A model generated the notes under the pieces. That model worked only from the letters and a program-made list of their open reading frames with translations, had not been told where the DNA came from and did not search any database. A stretch of DNA of 64,000 nt from Clostridium bowmanii (GTDB lineage Bacteria; Bacillota; Clostridia; Clostridiales; Clostridiaceae): NCBI RefSeq assembly GCF_018861315.1, contig NZ_JAHLDL010000004.1:147091-211090 (forward strand). The letters run 5' to 3'. Made by a program: the position numbers and the translations under genes. This document shows positions 35,293 through 44,267 of the stretch, piece by piece (position 1 is the stretch's first letter; the number at the start of each line of letters is the position of its first letter).

Positions 35293-36228
35293 CTATTCTA
35301 TCTGTTTTGTTTTATTTTTGTTAATAGTATTTAAAATCTGTTTAACATCTAAATTTGTAACCATTAACCCAATTATTATAACAGAAACCCCTAGCCATTG
35401 TAGTTTAGAGAGCTCTTCAAACAAAACAATTCTAGCTGTAAGTAGTCCAGTTATTGGAACTAATAATGATAATGGTGAAATCTTATTAATTGGATATTTA
35501 GATATTAAAATACTCCAAAATCCATATCCAAATAGTGTTGACCCAAAAGCTAAATAAAGAACTGAAAATATGGACATCATATCTAAATTAGAGATTGAAT
35601 TAATAAGAGTTTGTGGAGAGTCAATTAATAATGCTAGAATTAAAGTGGGAATCGGGGGTACAAGACTTCCCCATACAACTAAACTTAACATATCAAGTTG
35701 TTCATCTTTTTCCATTGATTTTTTTGATGCAGTTTTTGCAACAATATTTGAAATAGACCAAAATATAGGAGCACATATTGTAAGTAAAATAGCACCAATA
35801 GGTATCGATGATATTCCAATGGTACTTGAAGCAACTCCTATCACAATTAGTCCTAAAGCGCCAATTAAAAAACCTACTAATTGTTTAGTTTTGAATTTTT
35901 CTTTCAAGAATAAATATCCTAAAAGTGGAGATATAAATGCTTGTAATTGAACTATTATAGATGCGAGTCCAGCTGGCATTCCAATATGCATGGCATAAAA
36001 TAAACAACCAAATTGACCTACCCCAACTGTAAATCCATATAGGAGTATATCTTTTAGTGCCATTTTAGGTGGTTTGATAAAAAATACGGCTGGAAATGCA
36101 ACTAAAGTATACCTTAAAGTAACAAGTAGCATTGGAGGTACCCCTCCTAGTCCCAGTTTAATTACTGTAAAATTTGCCCCCCAAACTATTACGACTAATA
36201 TAGCAAGAATAAAATCTTTTCTTTTCAT
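35293..36228 (-). CDS. EamA/DMT-family transporter
   Basis: The 311-residue protein has ten membrane helices in two EamA repeats, starting MKRKDFILAILVVIVWGANF and including LRYTLVAFPAVFFIKPP. Members export amino acids or other metabolites. The ATG at 36228 is chosen because a G-run with AGGGGGGG sits just upstream on the minus strand, although an open frame reaches further. It is convergent with the [FeFe] hydrogenase gene. The substrate is unknown. Confidence 0.8.
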   Translation of the reverse strand: MKRKDFILAILVVIVWGANFTVIKLGLGGVPPMLLVTLRYTLVAFPAVFFIKPPKMALKDILLYGFTVGVGQFGCLFYAMHIGMPAGLASIIVQLQAFISPLLGYLFLKEKFKTKQLVGFLIGALGLIVIGVASSTIGISSIPIGAILLTICAPIFWSISNIVAKTASKKSMEKDEQLDMLSLVVWGSLVPPIPTLILALLIDSPQTLINSISNLDMMSIFSVLYLAFGSTLFGYGFWSILISKYPINKISPLSLLVPITGLLTARIVLFEELSKLQWLGVSVIIIGLMVTNLDVKQILNTINKNKTKQIE

Positions 36229-36487
36229 AAATGTCCCCCCCCTAAGGCTAACGAAATATATATTTACAATATCATATTCAATTTTAAAACACAATAATAG
36301 ATAGCAGAAAATAACTTCATGAAATTCAAAAGAACCAATAAGTTTATTCCTTTAAAGTGTGTTTAATAAGTATTTAAAATGGTACACTATATAATACAAT
36401 ATACTTTAATTTTTTATTAGTTAAAATAATTGAAACTTAATTCCATCGACACTTTCATAAAAGAAAATAAATGTAGAAGGTGATTAA

Positions 36488-36673
36488 ATGAAGTGGCTTA
36501 TATATGTTGTTTTTATAATTATGTATTTACTAGTAACTTTCTTTGGATTAGGACCAGTTTTATTTGCTGACGGTTCAAATTCAGAAAGAATAATAACACT
36601 TGTAATCGTAGTGGTTATATATATTATTCTATCTGTTTCACTTAAATTATTAATTAAGAAAACTAGTAGGTAA
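36488..36673 (+). CDS. Small two-helix membrane protein
   Basis: The 61-residue product has two hydrophobic helices (about 4-24 and 35-55) and a basic C-terminus (KLLIKKTSR). It starts at ATG after GAAGGTGATTAA and lies 35 bases before another small membrane protein gene. The family is not recognised. Confidence 0.55.
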   Translation: MKWLIYVVFIIMYLLVTFFGLGPVLFADGSNSERIITLVIVVVIYIILSVSLKLLIKKTSR

Positions 36674-36708
36674 AAGTTGCTAGAATCAATTTACGAAGGA
36701 GGAATATT

Positions 36709-37098
36709 ATGATGCCATTAAAAAAATCGAATCGCTGGATTTGGATTTTTATACTTTATACGATTATAATATTTACTGGCTTGCTTACAACTAGATTTAT
36801 ACTTGGTAGTGAAATACTTGTTAAATATATCCTTAGTCTAATTCTAATATCTCTGGTGTCAGCTTTAATTCCTTGTATAGGTGGGTTTTTAGGTAAACGA
36901 CTATTCTTTTTAATTTATACGTTCTGCACCATAGTAGGTATACTTTACATGTTTTATGTGGTATTAGGAAATACTGCCCCTGGATGGGGTGATTTGACTA
37001 GCATTGTAGGTTTACTATTTATGGTTGGAGTTGGAGCCACTTTAGGTTTAGTTGTAGAAGTCATTCTTTACTTTGTTAAGAGAAAACAGAGTAAATAA
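36709..37098 (+). CDS. Hypothetical membrane protein
   Basis: The 129 residues form four membrane helices with short loops (W-rich N-terminus NRWIWIFILYTI, then LVSALIPCIGGFLGKRLF). A clear GGAGGAATATT precedes tandem ATG codons at 36709 and 36712. It probably shares a transcript with the small membrane gene before it. No recognised family. Confidence 0.55.
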   Translation: MMPLKKSNRWIWIFILYTIIIFTGLLTTRFILGSEILVKYILSLILISLVSALIPCIGGFLGKRLFFLIYTFCTIVGILYMFYVVLGNTAPGWGDLTSIVGLLFMVGVGATLGLVVEVILYFVKRKQSK

Positions 37099-37106
37099 CC
37101 ATATAA

Positions 37107-37280
37107 CATTGGTCAACGTTTATTAGTGTAGTCTTATATTTTTTAAGTAGTTTTGCCTTCCCATTATTAGGTGAAAGAATAGTTGTGCCCCTAATGGGAA
37201 TTTTCGTATTAACTGGTGGAATAAGTGTGATAGTTTTTATTATCGTTTTTATAAAAGAAAAATATAAAAATATAAATTAG
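37107..37280 (+). pseudogene. C-terminal fragment of a membrane protein
   Basis: A startless frame reads FAFPLLGERIVVPLMGIFVL followed by GGISVIVFIIVFIKEKYKN and a stop, which is plainly membrane-protein-like. It begins just after a stop codon in the same frame, with no ribosome site. It is probably what remains of a third small membrane gene. Confidence 0.4.
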
Positions 37281-37323
37281 CATTAGAGGAGAGGAGTTCT
37301 GACTTATCTATGTATTATAAACA

Positions 37324-37355
37324 CTAAAGGGAGTTCAAAAATGAACTCCCTTTAG
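37324..37355. terminator. Perfect 14-bp hairpin
   Basis: CTAAAGGGAGTTCA and its complement flank an AAAA loop. The tail lacks a strong T-run. Probably a terminator or processing site. Confidence 0.55.
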
Positions 37356-37441
37356 ATATTAACTTGGAAGCCATTAAGTGTAATTAGAATGGGGTTACTT
37401 TATTTGGATTATATAATATTCTGAAAGTAAGATAATTGTAA

Positions 37442-37720
37442 TTGAGTTACTTACACCTTGTTGCTATGTGGGTATATCCTACAGTTCCAAATAAAATGGT
37501 AATGGTTTTGGCAATTATCTTTGGTGCACACTTATTGCCTTTTGGATGGTTATATAAATCAAAAGCTTATTCAGTAATGTCTGTACTTATATCTTTTACC
37601 GCTGTTATTATTGGGATCATGTTTAATGCAGTTGTGGTTTCAATCGATATGGTAATATTTGAAATTGTATTCTGTATGTGTTTAATGTTTGAAAATAAAT
37701 CATTAATCAAACAATCTTGA
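37442..37720 (+). CDS. Membrane protein, probably N-terminally truncated
   Basis: The 92-residue frame has three hydrophobic stretches (NKMVMVLAIIFGAHLLPFGW, VMSVLISFTAVIIGIMF and a C-terminal one). It begins at a TTG without a ribosome site, so the true start may be lost. The C-terminal half resembles a DUF7010-type integral membrane protein from memory, which I cannot confirm. Confidence 0.4.
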   Translation: MSYLHLVAMWVYPTVPNKMVMVLAIIFGAHLLPFGWLYKSKAYSVMSVLISFTAVIIGIMFNAVVVSIDMVIFEIVFCMCLMFENKSLIKQS

Positions 37721-37925
37721 GCATAACTAGAGGGAAGGTAATGAGCAATTTTTTAACAATGTCTTCTCTATAGGGTTCCAACCTCTAAGGTTACTTAAAT
37801 TTATTCTTGTTATTTTCTAATTTAAGTATTATGACCCTAGGGGCATAGCATTCATGTGAACCGAAGCACAGTTTCTAAATATAAATCATATGATAATATG
37901 ATAATACTATAAAAGGAATAGAAAT

Positions 37926-38537
37926 ATGTATAATGTTTATGAAACATATCCTTATTGTCTTAACGTACCAATGTATAATCCATACAATACGTATAATGTT
38001 TATAGAACCTATCCATGCCCTTATTACATTAACACACCAACGTATACCTATACTGATGAAAAGGGGTTAGATTCAAGATTTGATCCTTTGCAATCTGCAA
38101 GTGATGATAGGTTAATTCAGTTAAAGGACTATGGCGCAGAACCGTTTGTAGTTAATATTGAGGAGGCTACTAAGCAAAACAATACTTATCGTACCGCTTT
38201 ATGGACAGGAAGCCATTTGCAACTCACTTTGATGAGCATCAAGGTTGGGGAAGACATAGGTTTAGAGGCTCATCCTAACCTTGATCAATTCATACGTGTT
38301 GAAGAAGGTCAAGGACTTGTTAAAATGGGTGACAGTAAATATAACTTGAATTTTCAAAGAAACGTCTATGATGATTTTGCATTCATCATACCTGCTGGTA
38401 AATGGCATAATCTAATAAATATAGGTGATACACCACTTAAATTATACTCTATTTATGCGCCACCTCAGCATCCACATGGTACAGTTCATGTAACTAAAGC
38501 AGATGCACAAGCTGCTGAAGATCACCCTGGCAAATAG
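37926..38537 (+). CDS. Cupin-domain protein with Tyr-rich N-terminus
   Basis: The N-terminal 40 residues are an imperfect Tyr/Pro repeat (YNVYETYPYC, then YNVYRTYPCPYY), like small spore-coat proteins. The cupin barrel (about 75-180) has motif 1 EDIGLEAHPNLDQFIRVEEG and motif 2 FIIPAGKWHNLIN, giving the usual metal-binding His residues. The C-terminus is HPHGTVHVTKADAQAAEDHPG. It starts at ATG after AAAGGAATAGAAAT. The tail suggests a structural or spore-surface protein. The reaction is unknown. Confidence 0.7.
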   Translation: MYNVYETYPYCLNVPMYNPYNTYNVYRTYPCPYYINTPTYTYTDEKGLDSRFDPLQSASDDRLIQLKDYGAEPFVVNIEEATKQNNTYRTALWTGSHLQLTLMSIKVGEDIGLEAHPNLDQFIRVEEGQGLVKMGDSKYNLNFQRNVYDDFAFIIPAGKWHNLINIGDTPLKLYSIYAPPQHPHGTVHVTKADAQAAEDHPGK

Positions 38538-38541
38538 GGGG

Positions 38542-38814
38542 GAACAAGCTCTTTATTATTCTAAAATAGATGATTTCTCAAAAGACTATCTTATAAATGA
38601 GGTTGAGTTAGATAGATTAGTTAAGGCAGCAGTAAAAAAGCAGGCCAAAACCTTTATTAATAAAAAAATAAAAATAGAAATTGAAAATACTAATTTAGAT
38701 GTCGCAACAGACAACAAATGGCTTTCTTTTATTCTGGACCAAGTACTGTCCAATGCATTAAAATACACTAAGTACGGTGGCCGAACAGAACATAATAAAA
38801 AAGACAAATATTAA
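38542..38814 (+). pseudogene. Sensor histidine kinase fragment, BceS-like
   Basis: The frame reads EQALYYSKIDDFSKDYLINE, then KWLSFILDQVLSNALKYTKYGG. This is the segment between the H-box and the N-box of BceS/GraS-type kinases. Neither the sensor helices and phospho-His nor the later G-boxes are present. It begins at the end of the cupin gene and stops after 90 codons, so it is a relic. Confidence 0.6.
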
Positions 38815-38827
38815 AGGAGTATAACAT

Positions 38828-39238
38828 ATGGTTAAATCAATTATGAGAGATATATTCTTTCTCAATCAAAAATCAGAACTGGCTACAAAAGTAGATGCTC
38901 AGGTGATACAGGATTTGCTTGATACACTTAAAGCAAATAAAGAAGGCTGTGTAGGAATGGCAGCTAATATGATTGGTGTCAAAAAAAGAATTATTGTGAT
39001 CAGTATGGGCGATATGAACGTTCCGATGATTAATCCTATGATAGTAAATAAATCGGGTCAATATGAAACAGAAGAAGGATGTCTTTCACTTGTTGGTGTT
39101 AGAAAAACTAATAGATTCAAAGAGATTGAAGTAGAGTATTTTGATTCGTTATTTAAGAAGCGAAGGGGAAAATACTTTGGATGGATTGCTCAAATTATTC
39201 AACATGAAGTAGACCATTGTGATGGGATAGTCATATAG
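38828..39238 (+). CDS. def: Peptide deformylase, short variant
   Basis: The 136-residue enzyme would remove the formyl group from new proteins. Motif 2 EEGCLS and motif 3 IQHEVDHCDG (HExxH metal site) are intact. In motif 1 the usual GxGxAAxQ reads CVGMAANM, with Met in place of the catalytic-site Gln. This may alter activity, and the gene is probably an accessory paralogue. It starts at ATG after TAAAGGAGTATAACAT. Confidence 0.75.
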   Translation: MVKSIMRDIFFLNQKSELATKVDAQVIQDLLDTLKANKEGCVGMAANMIGVKKRIIVISMGDMNVPMINPMIVNKSGQYETEEGCLSLVGVRKTNRFKEIEVEYFDSLFKKRRGKYFGWIAQIIQHEVDHCDGIVI

Positions 39239-39293
39239 AAAAAAGGTAAGAGCACTGTTCAAAGTGGAATCACAGCAATTAAAGAAAGATGAA

Positions 39294-39346
39294 CGCCTTC
39301 ACCAGTAAAACCCCCTGAACTAATAAATTAGTCCAGGGGGTTTTTT
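39294..39346 (+). repeat. CCA-tailed tRNA-like end plus strong terminator
   Basis: CGCCTTCACCAGTAAAACCC at 39294-39313 resembles the tail at 22377. It runs into a terminator hairpin (CCCCCTG/CAGGGGG with an AACTAAT...ATTAGT core) ending in TTTTTT. No tRNA body precedes it. Confidence 0.45.
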
Positions 39347-39410
39347 ACACTTGATTTAATTGAATTAGAATGGTGTGGGTAGGACCGTATCATAAATAAT
39401 CCATAATTTC

Positions 39411-40448
39411 TTATTCATTTATTATACGGATTTTTACATTTCTTCGGCCCCAATTATTTACTTCGGCTTCTGTATTAAAAAATACATCAATGATATTACC
39501 TTTAATAGCGGAACCAGTATCTGATGCAATAGCATATCCATAGCCTTCTACATAAACTTTAGAGCCCATTGGTATAACCCTAGGATCCACAGCTATAGTG
39601 CTGTATCCATTTGGATCTCTGTTTGTTCTAGAACCTGATGATGTAAAACCATCCATTGAATATGCAGTTGATTCTATAATGAAGTAGTTCGTTGAGTTTG
39701 ATACATCATTAGGGATAGCACCAGAGTTAGAGGTTGAACTTTTACTAGAATCTAAGTGTCTAGACATAGTAATTCTCTTGGCTGCCGCCCGTTCTTTTGC
39801 TATTTTTTCAGCAGCGAATTCCTTTGACTTTTTGTCAGCAATTAATTTAGTTTCTTTTTTAGTTACGTTGCTAAGCAGCACCTTGTGTTCTTTTATGTTT
39901 TTACTTAATTTTGTTAGTATAATTTCATTATTTGCTTTTAGTGCTGATAATTTATCATTCTCATTATTTAAGGTGTCTCTATGCTTTATTATTGAATTTC
40001 TTTGTTTTTCAATTTCAGCAATGAGATTTTTATCATACTCTATTATCTGTTTAAGTGTATCTGCTCTAGATATAAGATCGCTAAAACTAGTTGAATCTAG
40101 AAGTACCTCAAGATAACTATCTACACCATTTATATACATAACTCTTGCTCTTTTTTCAAACAAGTTTTCTTGATCCATAGCATTTTTTTCTACAATTTGT
40201 AATTTAGTTTGTGTTTTTATTATATCTTGAGAAATTTCATTCATTTTAGTTTTGTTACCGTCAATTTTATTTAATACTTCATCAATTTCATTGTTGAAAT
40301 TTTTTACTTTTATCTGTAAAGCCTTTTTGCTACTTTGAGCTTGTTTTAATTCAGATGTTTCATTAGTACTTGGTGCAGCAAAAGCATTGATATTGATAGT
40401 TATTGTTAATGTTAGTATCATAACTACTGATATTATTTTTTTATTCAT
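39411..40448 (-). CDS. Secreted cell-wall protein with coiled coil and 3D domain
   Basis: The 345 residues start with a signal peptide (MNKKIISVVMILTLTITINI, cleavage near AFAAP). A CwlO-like coiled coil follows (about 30-225, SKKALQIKVKNFNNEIDEVL). The C-terminal 3D domain has the three conserved Asp: TAYSMDGFTSSG, STIAVDPRVIPMG and ASDTGSAIKGNIIDVF. Such proteins cut or bind peptidoglycan outside the cell. It starts at ATG after AAGGAGGTTCATAA on the minus strand. Confidence 0.82.
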   Translation of the reverse strand: MNKKIISVVMILTLTITININAFAAPSTNETSELKQAQSSKKALQIKVKNFNNEIDEVLNKIDGNKTKMNEISQDIIKTQTKLQIVEKNAMDQENLFEKRARVMYINGVDSYLEVLLDSTSFSDLISRADTLKQIIEYDKNLIAEIEKQRNSIIKHRDTLNNENDKLSALKANNEIILTKLSKNIKEHKVLLSNVTKKETKLIADKKSKEFAAEKIAKERAAAKRITMSRHLDSSKSSTSNSGAIPNDVSNSTNYFIIESTAYSMDGFTSSGSRTNRDPNGYSTIAVDPRVIPMGSKVYVEGYGYAIASDTGSAIKGNIIDVFFNTEAEVNNWGRRNVKIRIINE

Positions 40449-40998
40449 TTATGAACCTCCTTAAAATGCATAGCAATATTAATAATATTTTTTAATATAT
40501 TATTATATGATAAAGAGCTATGTTAAAAAGCATATATTTGTTATTTTAAAAAAAGACTAATTAATTTCTCTTTTAAATTTTAGTTATGTTAAACAATGAT
40601 GAGGATAATATATATAATTGACAGTATTCTGTATGGATACATATAGAATACTACACAACCACAATTAGGAGAAATTAAGATAAGATTTAAACTCCGTCAT
40701 CATTGTACCATAAATTTCTACACCAAGACATTTTTCTTGTGGAAACAATTTACTAATGACGTAATAATTTAGCAATTTACTGCAAAACTCCGGCACAAGG
40801 TCATATATGTTTACTGAAATGTAGTACAAAAGTAATGTTTGCTATTTCATGGAGGTTCCTTAAATGAGTGCTTGCGGAATTTTTGTGTTTATATATAACA
40901 AAAAGACACGAATGTATGTTTACAAAATCGAAACAAAAATATAGTATAATACTATATAGCTAAAAGTTGAAGAAATAAAACAACCGGAGGGATTTTTA
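40449..40998. other. Gap with an orphan promoter and duplicated segments
   Basis: TTGACA at about 40618 and TATAGA 18 bases later enclose inverted repeats (AGTATTCT/AGAATACT with TGTATGGATACA inside), but no gene start follows. The segment about 40690-40840 resembles 44268-44390. A LexA-like CGAATGTATGTTTAC lies at 40909-40923. Confidence 0.4.
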
Positions 40999-41123
40999 GT
41001 GGAACAACAAAGGATAAGAAATGAAATTATGAATATCAATAATTATTGGATGAAAAAATTACAACAAACGAAGGGTTTATTATTAAGGAAAAAGAATTAT
41101 TAAGAAAAACTAATAAAAAGTAA
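40961..41123 (+). pseudogene. Frameshifted small gene with duplicated leader
   Basis: A GTG at 40999 follows CGGAGGG and reads MEQQRIRNEIMNINNYW. The protein-like sequence then continues in another frame as DEKITTNEGFIIKEKELLRK to the stop at 41121. The leader and first codons match 14063-14112. The family is not recognised. A LexA-like site lies 76 bases upstream of the start. Confidence 0.4.
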
Positions 41124-41173
41124 AGAATAAAAAAGAGATTAAATGGAAAATAGATTGGAGATATAGTATAATT

Positions 41174-41779
41174 ATGAATATTGAAAAAACAATTACCGCA
41201 CTTAAGAAAAATAATTATGAGGTAAGCATCTTTAAAACCGCCGAAGATGCGGCACGGTATTTAGACAGTAGTCTTAATGACAAGTATATTGGATTTGGTG
41301 ATTCTGATACTATGCTACAGATGAACTTGTTTGATAGACTTTCCTCACACAACAAGGTTGTTGATCCTAAGCATTTGGTGCTTGGGAAAACATTCGGTGA
41401 TACTGCAATAGAGTGCCTGACTACAGATATATTTTTGACATCAGTCAATGCTCTCTCAGAATCAGGAGAGTTTGTTAATATTGATGGCACAGGGAATCGT
41501 GTAGCTGGATCACTATTTGGTCATAAAAAGGTATATTTTGTTGTCAGTACAAATAAAATCTCGCATTCACTTGAAGATGCTATTTGGCGTGCCCGTAACA
41601 TTGCTGCTCCTCGTAATGCTATGAGATTAGGACTTAAAACCCCCTGTGCAATAAAAGCAGATCATTGTTATAATTGTTCCAGTCCAGATCGTATCTGCAA
41701 TGGCCTTGTAATTTACTATAAAAAGATGCATGACATGGATATGGAAGTCGTATTGATAGATGAAGACCTTGGCTTTTAA
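41174..41779 (+). CDS. LUD-domain protein (LutC-like)
   Basis: The 201 residues fit the LUD (lactate-utilisation) domain: YIGFGDSDTMLQM, then NALSESGEFVNIDGTGNRVAG, and a C-terminal Cys cluster DHCYNCSSPDRICNG. Family members work with iron-sulphur proteins in organic-acid oxidation, but no lutA or lutB is adjacent. The start is ATG after TTGGAGATATAGTATAATT. It lies 36 bases before radA and could share its transcript. Confidence 0.7.
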   Translation: MNIEKTITALKKNNYEVSIFKTAEDAARYLDSSLNDKYIGFGDSDTMLQMNLFDRLSSHNKVVDPKHLVLGKTFGDTAIECLTTDIFLTSVNALSESGEFVNIDGTGNRVAGSLFGHKKVYFVVSTNKISHSLEDAIWRARNIAAPRNAMRLGLKTPCAIKADHCYNCSSPDRICNGLVIYYKKMHDMDMEVVLIDEDLGF

Positions 41780-41815
41780 TGTGTCTATCTATCATAAATA
41801 AGGAGATGTATCTAA

Positions 41816-43195
41816 TTGGCTAAAGATAAAAAAGTTTATATTTGTAAAGACTGTGGATCACAATCACCAAAATGGATGGGAAAATGTAACGATTGCGGTG
41901 CCTGGAATACGTATGAAGAAAAAATAGTTAAGGCAAGCGACCTTAAATCTAACTCAAGTAGAATGGCAATAACAACTAACCCAACAAAACTAAGGGCGAT
42001 AGCACAATTGGGCAGCGACAGGATAGTTACAGGAGTTTCAGAATTTGATAGAGTTATGGGTGGCGGAATAGTTAGAGATAGTATAAGCATAATTTCAGCA
42101 CCTCCTGGGATGGGCAAGTCAACCCTTTTACTGCAACTCGCAAATTCTCTGTCTTTAAAAGGATATAAAATTTTGTATGCATCTGGAGAGGAAAGCAATA
42201 GTCAAATTAAAAATAGAGCTGACCGTACGGTAAAAGAAATAGCTGATAATTTCTGGGTAGTTTCTGATACTAAGTTAGATGAAATATTACAACATATAGA
42301 AACTGTTGATGCAGACTTAATAATACTTGATAGCATTCAAACATTTACTTTAGAAGAATATTCAAGTTCGAGAGCAGGATCACCTACTCAAGTAATTGAA
42401 TGTGCTACAGCTTTAAAGGATAAAGCAAAAAATCCAGATAGACCAAGAGCTGTATTTCTCGTTGGCCAAATGACAAAGGCTGATGAGATGGCGGGTCCTC
42501 GAATATTAGAGCATTTAGTGGATACCGTATTGTACATAGAGGGAGAAGATGGAGAAGAACTAAAACATTTAATTAGTAAAAAGAATAGATATGGTGACAC
42601 TTCTGAGAGTGGTTTATTTCGCATGACAGAAATAGGAATGGAAGAAATAACTGATCCGTCGGAGTTTTTTATGACCAAAAGGGAAGAGCTAGTTCCAGGG
42701 AGTGCTTTAGCCGTTATAAAGGACGGTACTAGACCAATTGTTGTAGAGGTAGAGAGTCTTGTATCTAAATCTTTTACTCCTTATCCAAGTAGACTAAGTG
42801 AGTGTTTTGCAAGGAAGGAACAATTAGGGACTCTTATCTCAATTCTTGAAGAAAGGGGTGGGGTAGGACTTTATGATAAAAATGTTATCATAAAAGCAAC
42901 TGGTGGTCTTAAGTTAACTGAAACATCAGTAAATCTTGCTGTAGTAATGAGTATTGCATCCTCCGCATTAAAACATGGAATATCTACTGATACAGTTTTT
43001 ATAGGGGAACTTGGTCTTACTGGGGAATTAAAAAAAGTACCATCACTCGAGCAAAGACTAAAAGAAGTGGATAGAATGGGTTTTAAAAAGGCATATATAC
43101 CTATGAATTGTTTAAAAGCAGGGGTTAAATTTAAGAATATAAAGGTTATTCCTTGTAAGAAATTAACAGATGTTATTGAAAAGGAAATGAAATGA
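41816..43195 (+). CDS. radA: DNA repair ATPase RadA
   Basis: The 459 residues start at TTG after AAGGAGATGTATCTAA. They hold a C4 zinc finger (CKDCGSQSPKWMGKCNDCG), a RecA-like core with Walker A SAPPGMGKST and the RadA motif KNRYG, and a Lon-protease-like C-terminal domain (about 290-455). RadA drives branch migration in recombination and repair. The length is normal and all motifs are intact. Confidence 0.95.
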   Translation: MAKDKKVYICKDCGSQSPKWMGKCNDCGAWNTYEEKIVKASDLKSNSSRMAITTNPTKLRAIAQLGSDRIVTGVSEFDRVMGGGIVRDSISIISAPPGMGKSTLLLQLANSLSLKGYKILYASGEESNSQIKNRADRTVKEIADNFWVVSDTKLDEILQHIETVDADLIILDSIQTFTLEEYSSSRAGSPTQVIECATALKDKAKNPDRPRAVFLVGQMTKADEMAGPRILEHLVDTVLYIEGEDGEELKHLISKKNRYGDTSESGLFRMTEIGMEEITDPSEFFMTKREELVPGSALAVIKDGTRPIVVEVESLVSKSFTPYPSRLSECFARKEQLGTLISILEERGGVGLYDKNVIIKATGGLKLTETSVNLAVVMSIASSALKHGISTDTVFIGELGLTGELKKVPSLEQRLKEVDRMGFKKAYIPMNCLKAGVKFKNIKVIPCKKLTDVIEKEMK

Positions 43196-43236
43196 TAGTA
43201 AGAGAATGCATTTTGTTGTAATTGAAAATTTTAATT

Positions 43237-43295
43237 AACTGTTCCAATTTTTATAGGGAATGTGGCACCTTACAAAGATTGGAACAGTTTTTGTT
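43237..43295 (+). terminator. Terminator with long loop
   Basis: AACTGTTCCAAT and ATTGGAACAGTT pair perfectly across a 29-base loop, followed by TTTTTG. Confidence 0.65.
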
Positions 43296-43338
43296 GTTGG
43301 GGGCTATATCATGGTGAGAGGATCTCGTGCTGTTATAA

Positions 43339-44220
43339 TTAATCGTTTTTATTCAACCACTTATTCAGCACTTCTATATATTTCTCATTCTCTTCTACGA
43401 ACGGCATATGGCGGCTGAATTCAAATAATTCCCATTGTGAATTTGGAATCTTGTCATACATTGTTTTTGCAATAAGTGGTGAGCAAAGATCAAGCAAACC
43501 GCTGATGATTAAAGAAGGTTCTTTAATATCTTCAATCTCTTTCATAAAATCAAAGTTTTTTAGGTTGCCAGATGGGCTGAATTCATTTTGACCCCATGCA
43601 GTTACATAAGCTTCTGCTCCAGCGACCTTTGGACGGCTTAAGCATTTTGGCGAATCTGGTCCTAGTGGGCCTGCGCAATGACGAAGCATGAATTCTGCTT
43701 CTGCTTTCTTATACTCTTTTGATGAATAATCTCCAGCTTTTTCTGCTTTAGCAATGGCATCTTGCATTTCCTGCGGAAGATATGCAACTCTTCTACGCTG
43801 TTCCTTTTCCCAAAGCGAAGATGATGGTAAAGTGCTGGATAAGATGTAGCTCTTGATTCCTTCAGGTTTGTATTCGCAAGCATATTGAATTGCCTGCATA
43901 CCGCCCCAAGATTGTCCCAATAAGTGGATTTCGTCTAGGCCTAGGTGTTTACGTAACTGGATTAATTCGTCAATCCAAGTTTTTGCACACCATAAGTCAG
44001 GACGGGAAGGTGTTGCAGACAAGCCGCATCCCAATTGGTCATACATAATGACCGCACGTCCGTCTTCGGCAACTTTGTCAAGTACTTCAAAATAATTATG
44101 TGTAGAACCCGGTCCGCCGTGTAATAAAACCAATGGTTTTTTATTTCCTGTGCATTCACCTACTATACGATAGTAGGTCTTATATTCTAAAAATGGAATA
44201 TAGCCTTCAGTAATCTTCAT
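43339..44220 (-). CDS. Proline iminopeptidase-type alpha/beta hydrolase
   Basis: The 293 residues show the S33 peptidase marks: oxyanion motif LLHGGPGSTHNY, nucleophile elbow LGQSWGGMQ, and the catalytic pair from SGLLDLCSP and FSRHMPF. It would release N-terminal proline or similar residues from peptides in the cytoplasm. The ATG at 44220 is seven bases after GGAG on the minus strand. A promoter with TTCTTG and TACAAT lies near 44285-44310. Confidence 0.82.
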   Translation of the reverse strand: MKITEGYIPFLEYKTYYRIVGECTGNKKPLVLLHGGPGSTHNYFEVLDKVAEDGRAVIMYDQLGCGLSATPSRPDLWCAKTWIDELIQLRKHLGLDEIHLLGQSWGGMQAIQYACEYKPEGIKSYILSSTLPSSSLWEKEQRRRVAYLPQEMQDAIAKAEKAGDYSSKEYKKAEAEFMLRHCAGPLGPDSPKCLSRPKVAGAEAYVTAWGQNEFSPSGNLKNFDFMKEIEDIKEPSLIISGLLDLCSPLIAKTMYDKIPNSQWELFEFSRHMPFVEENEKYIEVLNKWLNKND

Positions 44221-44267
44221 AATCAATCTCCTTTATTTTTTTACAAATTTAGATGAGATTTCAACTT

